The notes under the pieces are model-generated. The model was not told the DNA's origin, searched no databases, and worked only from the letters and a program-made list of their open reading frames with translations. From Brugia malayi (Eukaryota > Nematoda > Chromadorea > Rhabditida > Onchocercidae), in NCBI RefSeq assembly GCF_000002995.4, contig NW_025062476.1, forward strand, positions 3,715,001-3,779,000: a DNA stretch of 64,000 nt, given 5' to 3'. Shown here piece after piece: positions 62,381 through 64,000 of the stretch. A program made the translations under genes and the position numbers. How positions within the stretch are numbered: position 1 is the first letter of the stretch; each line of letters starts with the position of its first letter.

Positions 62381-63356
62381 ATGTTTTCTGTACAATTTCT
62401 ATCATTTATATTTGCAATTTATGCGGAAATTTTCATTTGTTCAACTAACACTGAAATTTTATTAAAATCATCTGAGCATTTTGATGATGCAATTGCAAAC
62501 GACATTTCCGCCTCAACAATTATTAGCAATGTAATCAATGCTACTACAATTATCACTACCACTACAACAGTTATTAACGGAATTCAAGCTACCTTTATTG
62601 ATGATCTACCTCTAGTGATTAATTCAAATGATAATGATTTATCGTATATTAATGAATCGATTGATTCAAAGATACAATTGAAATCATTTGAATCTCAAAT
62701 AAACAATCATATTAGCTCTAAGGGTACTCTCTTTTGTCGCTATCAAACTGTGCCATATAAAACGGCAAAAGTACGATTATATTCAAATATTGCAAGAGTT
62801 AATGAAGACAAGTAAGATTATGCAAATTTATGTGTGTATCATTTGAAATTATTTTTTGAACTTTTTTTTTAAGCATAAAAAAAGTATCATTTCTGGTTGA
62901 ATTTTTAATTTATTAAATAATACCATAAAAATTTTAATGATTATACATGTCAATGGTTAAATTTTAATTGATCTATGACAAAATATAATATCAATTATTG
63001 CTATTTAATAAAGCTATTAAAATATGCCAATAGCTAACGATCAAATAATATTCTTTCAAACTAAACAACTAAAACACAAATGACGAAAACATTTTGTTAC
63101 GTTTGTTATATTTCATTGTTAATATAAACAAACGTGGATTTGAACTCTTCTTGTTAGCATTATAAAAGTGATATAAGTTTGTTTATTAGCGTAAAAAAGA
63201 AAAGAAAGAAAAAAAGGAAAACGTGATATAACTTTTTTTGATTTTATTAAATTTCATCTAACTGAATAGAGTCAAATGAATGGATGAATAAATGCTTGAC
63301 AATAGCATTAGCTGCTTTCCATAAAACCTTTTAAAATTATCCATTTCTCTCCCTCT

Positions 63357-63390
<34 letters not shown>

Positions 63391-63753
63391 ACATTCCTCT
63401 CTCTTTCACCAGATTATCTTTGCACAAATTATATCAGTCGTTTATTCAGATAACATTTGATAAAAAAATAGACGAAAGATTTTAAATCGAATAATTTTAC
63501 CGTTTAACAATAAACAAAAATTATTTAAAAAAAAAAAAAGATTTAAACGTTATTTGATGAATTCTTGAAGTTTTTTTTTTTTTTTCTTTCTTTTAAAAAA
63601 GAACATAAAATTGCAGTATAATGCAATGATTGCAAAATTATAATATACTTTTTTTTTTTTTAAAGGGAAGCAGAAATTATGAGTGAAATATTTTATGCCA
63701 AATTATTGAATTTAATATCAAAAAAATACTCAAATTATCATATGGAAGTCTAA
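62381..63753 (+). CDS. Divergent transthyretin-like secreted protein, gene C (3' end uncertain)
   Basis: A TTTTTGCAG acceptor lies 16 nt before ATG at 62381. Residues 1-20 form a hydrophobic signal peptide (MFSVQFLSFIFAIYAEIFIC). A linker of about 90 residues, rich in Ser, Thr, Ile and Asn (IITTTTTVINGIQ), follows, which is absent from genes A and B. After it comes a TTL-type start: KGTLFCRYQTVPYKTAKVRL. Exon 1 ends at 62811 (GTAAGA donor, phase 2). A T-tract acceptor at 63665 opens an in-phase frame (63666-63753) containing EAEIMSEIFYA, similar to the TTL segment before the second beta strands, but it stops at TAA. That gives 172 aa without the PCQRK/IP/DIG half. Either a cryptic donor (GTCTAA at 63747) leads to exons beyond the window, or the gene is truncated. 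Confidence 0.55.
63342..63393. repeat. (CT)n tract inside gene C intron 1
   Basis: About 50 bp of CT/CCCT repeats within the intron. Confidence 0.9.
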
Positions 63754-63911
63754 AAATTTTTTAAATTATTCATAAATAAAAGAAATATTAATAAAAAGAG
63801 ATTAATTAACTTATAATTATACAAAAATAAATATGAACAGATCAAAATGAGCATACTTGTTTTTTAAGTTTTATTTTTAATTATAATTTTGAAGTTTGTT
63901 TAATTTCTTTC

Positions 63912-63951
<40 letters not shown>

Positions 63952-64000
63952 GTTTATTTTATGGTTTATATCTATGTTTTATGTAAAAAGAGTGTGTTTC
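63754..64000. other. Right-hand end
   Basis: A/T-rich, with an (ATT)n tract at 63914-63951. No exon of gene C is recognisable before the window ends. Confidence 0.6.
63914..63951. repeat. (ATT)n microsatellite
   Basis: About 12 uninterrupted TTA/ATT triplets. Confidence 0.95.

Overview
The window looks like nuclear DNA of a nematode, probably a gene-sparse, AT-rich species of the filarial/spirurid kind. By eye it is about three quarters A+T, with long A and T runs. Three genes encode transthyretin-like (TTL) secreted proteins, a nematode-specific family. Introns have GT...TTTCAG-type ends, and several start codons lie just downstream of a lone 3' splice acceptor, as expected for spliced-leader trans-splicing. 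The species call is inference; the nematode call is firm.

Layout. Positions 1-31,600 are a gene desert in which I could not establish any gene. It holds several satellites: an 81-bp duplication at 0.7 kb, a GAAT-type minisatellite with a 232-bp higher-order unit at 6.1-6.6 kb, a 60-bp triplicate at 8.6 kb, a long (AC)n at 10.6 kb and a worn 42-bp tandem repeat at 20.65 kb. It also holds a miRNA-like hairpin at 16.96 kb, a minimal-loop G-quadruplex motif at 17.9 kb, and small GC-richer islands at 9.1 and 12.1 kb that may be exons or regulatory DNA.

From 33.7 to 43.5 kb on the minus strand lies a 17-exon gene for a DDX19/Dbp5-type DEAD-box mRNA-export helicase. I reconstructed it exon by exon. 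The coding parts sum to 2397 nt, in frame throughout, giving 798 residues. The helicase core (about residues 362-798) is complete with every motif. It is preceded by a 360-residue low-complexity extension carrying six FG dipeptides, like a nucleoporin. Intron 13 contains a foldback (MITE-like) element.

From 46.4 to 50.1 kb there is a convergent pair of TTL genes: a plus-strand 4-exon gene (154 aa) and a minus-strand 3-exon gene (143 aa). Upstream of the second lie a compact promoter with tandem ACGTG boxes, an 8-copy 43-bp minisatellite with TAATTA cores, and a CACGTG cluster. From 52.2 to about 56.8 kb on the minus strand is a small unidentified gene (two firm exons, plus a proposed 14-nt start exon). 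At 62.4 kb a third, divergent TTL-like gene begins and may run past the window end.

The helicase is expected to act at nuclear pores. The TTL proteins are expected to be secreted. I see no sign that they share a pathway. TGATAA/TTATCA (GATA-factor-type) motifs are frequent around the TTL genes. I found no tRNA, rRNA, CRISPR array or prokaryotic gene.
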